In this document: piece after piece, positions 3,470 through 5,047 of the stretch
How the letters are laid out: each line of letters starts with the position of its first letter
Numbering within the stretch: the stretch's first letter is position 1
Origin: Polaromonas sp. YR568
GTDB taxonomy: Bacteria; Pseudomonadota; Gammaproteobacteria; Burkholderiales; Burkholderiaceae
NCBI GenBank assembly: GCA_945871335.1
Contig: CAMBWM010000183.1
Span: forward strand, 1 to 5,047
Direction: 5' to 3'
Length of the DNA stretch: 5,047 bases
Translations under genes and position numbers: made by a program
The notes under the pieces: generated by a model
The model's database searches: none
The model's input: only the letters and a program-made list of their open reading frames with translations
Told to the model about the DNA's origin: nothing

Positions 3470-5047
3470 TCACTGACCTGTAGTCAAAGCAGTACCAGTC
3501 AAGGCCGCCAAAACATTCTCCGCCGTAGCCGGCGCCGTCAGCTGGACTGCACCACCATCCCCCCGCGCGTTTGCCACCGCGTCCTTCATCGCCTCAAACA
3601 CGCTGATGGCCAGCATGAAGGGTGGCTCGCCGACGGCTTTGCTGCCGAAGACGTTGTCTTCGCGGTTGGGCTCTGGCCAGAAGGCTACTTTGAAGTGTTC
3701 GGGTATGTCGCCGGTGGCCGGAATTTTGTAGGTGCTGGGCGCGTGCGTGCTCAGGTGGCCTTTGTCGTTCCAAACCAGTTGCTCGGTCGTCAGCCAGCCC
3801 ATGCCTTGCACAAAGCCGCCTTCAATCTGGCCGATGTCGATGGCCGGGTTGATGCTGGTGCCCACGTCGTGCAATATGTCCACTTTGAGCACGCGACTCT
3901 CGCCGGTCAGGGTGTCGATGGCGACTTCGGTGCAGGCGGCGCCGTAGGCAAAGTAATAAAACGGCCGGCCCGTGAGCGTGGTTTTGTCGTAGTGGATTTT
4001 GGGTGTGCGGTAAAAGCCGTCGCTCCAGAGCTGGATGCGGTTGGCGTAGGCCTGGCGCACCACGTCTTTGAAGGCACGCGTTTGCGTGGGAGATATCACC
4101 TGCCCACCGGCAAAGCGCACGGCGCCGGCGCCGCAGGTGTCCAGACCCGCCACAAACTGCGCCAGGTTGTCACGCACGTTGCGCGCGGCGTACTGGGCGG
4201 CTCGTGCGTTCAGGTCGGTGCCGGCTGAAGCTGCCGTGGCCGAGGCGTTGGGGATCTTGCTGGTGTCGCTGGCGGTGACCAGCACGCACTCAAAGGGCAC
4301 GCCCAATTCGTCTGCCACGATCTGCCCGACCTTGGTGTTCAGGCCCTGGCCCATTTCGGTGCCGCCGTGGTTGGCTTGTACGCTGCCGTCGGTGTACACA
4401 TGCACCAGCGCGCCGGCCTGGTTGAACAGCGTGGCCGTGAACGAGATGCCGAACTTGACCGGCGTGATCGCCATGCCGCGCTGGATCACCGGGCTGCTGG
4501 CGTTCCAGCGCGCAATGTCTTGGCGGCGTTGCGCGTAGTCGCTGGTGGCGGCCAGGGTGTTGATGAGGGGCGCGAGTATGTTGTCTTCAACCCGCATGCC
4601 GTAGTGCGTGGTGTCGCGCTGGCCGCCGGCGGCGGTGGCTTCGTCGCTGTACAGGTTGGCCAGGCGCACGGCCAGCGGGTCCAGCCCGAGGTGGCGGGCG
4701 ATGTCGCCCAGAATGCTCTCGGTAACGATCATCCCTTGCGGTCCGCCAAAACCACGAAAAGCCGTGTGGCTTTGCGTGTTGGTTTTGCAGCGGTAAGAGG
4801 TGATGGCCACGTCTTCTAAAAAGTAAGCGTTGTCGGCATGAAAGATGGCGCGGTCGGCCACCGGCCCGCTGAGGTCGGCGCTGAAGCCGCAGTTGGCTGC
4901 CATCATGAGTTGCAGGCCGCACAGGCGCCCGCGCGCGTCAAAGCCTGCGGTGTAGTCGTAGGCAAAAGGGTGGCGTTTGCCGGTGACCATGAAGTCGTCG
5001 TCGCGGTCCATGCGCAGCTTGACGGGCTTGCCGAACTTGCGCGCCGC
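3470..5047 (-). CDS. xdhB: Xanthine dehydrogenase molybdopterin-binding subunit XdhB, 5'-truncated
   Basis: The minus-strand frame is open to the window edge, and 12 residues typical of the family (AARKFGKPVKLR) precede the Met at 5011, so that Met is internal. The window holds 525 residues ending at TGA 3472-3470. Full XdhB is near 780, so about a third is missing. Counting from the window edge, DRAIFHADN carries R66 (bovine XDH R880), TAFRGFGGPQGM carries R98 and F100 (bovine R912 and F914), HGGTEMGQGLNTKV (about 227-240) and ATAASAGTDLN are molybdopterin contact regions, and VGEPPFML carries catalytic E474 (bovine E1261). All visible active-site residues are intact. Known role: hydroxylation of hypoxanthine and xanthine to urate in purine catabolism, in complex with the FAD/2Fe-2S subunit XdhA. 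Other hydroxylases share the fold, but the purine-binding Arg pair favours XDH. xdhA would be expected upstream, beyond the right edge. Confidence 0.95.
   Translation of the reverse strand, partial: AARKFGKPVKLRMDRDDDFMVTGKRHPFAYDYTAGFDARGRLCGLQLMMAANCGFSADLSGPVADRAIFHADNAYFLEDVAITSYRCKTNTQSHTAFRGFGGPQGMIVTESILGDIARHLGLDPLAVRLANLYSDEATAAGGQRDTTHYGMRVEDNILAPLINTLAATSDYAQRRQDIARWNASSPVIQRGMAITPVKFGISFTATLFNQAGALVHVYTDGSVQANHGGTEMGQGLNTKVGQIVADELGVPFECVLVTASDTSKIPNASATAASAGTDLNARAAQYAARNVRDNLAQFVAGLDTCGAGAVRFAGGQVISPTQTRAFKDVVRQAYANRIQLWSDGFYRTPKIHYDKTTLTGRPFYYFAYGAACTEVAIDTLTGESRVLKVDILHDVGTSINPAIDIGQIEGGFVQGMGWLTTEQLVWNDKGHLSTHAPSTYKIPATGDIPEHFKVAFWPEPNREDNVFGSKAVGEPPFMLAISVFEAMKDAVANARGDGGAVQLTAPATAENVLAALTGTALTTGQ

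Noticed and set aside
3695..4819. Several long plus-strand frames (71-177 codons) opposite xdhB
   Set aside because: Typical antisense frames in high-GC coding DNA. The minus strand carries intact XDH motifs throughout.
1..5047. CRISPR array, tRNA, rRNA, integrase or IS transposase
   Set aside because: No regularly spaced repeats, no tRNA cloverleaf or CCA end, and no transposase or integrase motif seen on either strand.

Overview
The window looks like a high-GC betaproteobacterial chromosome, probably Burkholderiales of the Comamonadaceae type. This is an inference from a Bug-family (TctC) periplasmic binding protein, a bacterial XdhB, and a GraT-like HigB/HigA pair, all with GC-rich codons. 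Hand counts of single 60-base lines give about 62% GC in the Bug gene (121-180) and 70% in xdhB (4141-4200). The middle is lower: 45-50% in the membrane-protein gene (1741-1800, 1861-1920) and only 35-40% in the gene-free stretch near 2881-3180.

Layout. 1-681 (+) is the C-terminal part of a Bug/TctC solute-binding protein. 682-842 holds a stem-loop, a possible 14-codon gene remnant and a near-consensus sigma-70 promoter. 843-1439 (+) is a HigB toxin/HigA antitoxin operon, toxin first. 1440-1503 is a short convergent gap with an inverted repeat. 1504-2785 (-) is a two-gene operon: a ThsB-like TIR protein (2192-2785) followed after 4 bases by a single-pass membrane protein with an unrecognised, probably helical, cytoplasmic domain (1504-2187). 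2786-3469 has no supported gene; it is AT-rich near the TIR gene and carries several hairpins. 3470-5047 (-) is the C-terminal two-thirds of the xanthine dehydrogenase molybdopterin subunit XdhB.

Reading. Two metabolic genes flank an accessory block of a toxin-antitoxin module plus a TIR/membrane-protein pair. The TIR protein keeps the Thoeris ThsB core and its catalytic glutamate. The usual Thoeris effector domains (SIR2-SLOG, or TM-macro) are not recognisable in the partner. The best hypothesis is a Thoeris-like anti-phage system in which the TIR enzyme makes a nucleotide signal from NAD and the membrane protein is the effector. That role is inferred from domain logic and gene order and is not shown by the sequence. 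A second notable point is that the higBA promoter places the expected transcription start on the toxin ATG, predicting a leaderless toxin message, while the antitoxin has a proper Shine-Dalgarno sequence.
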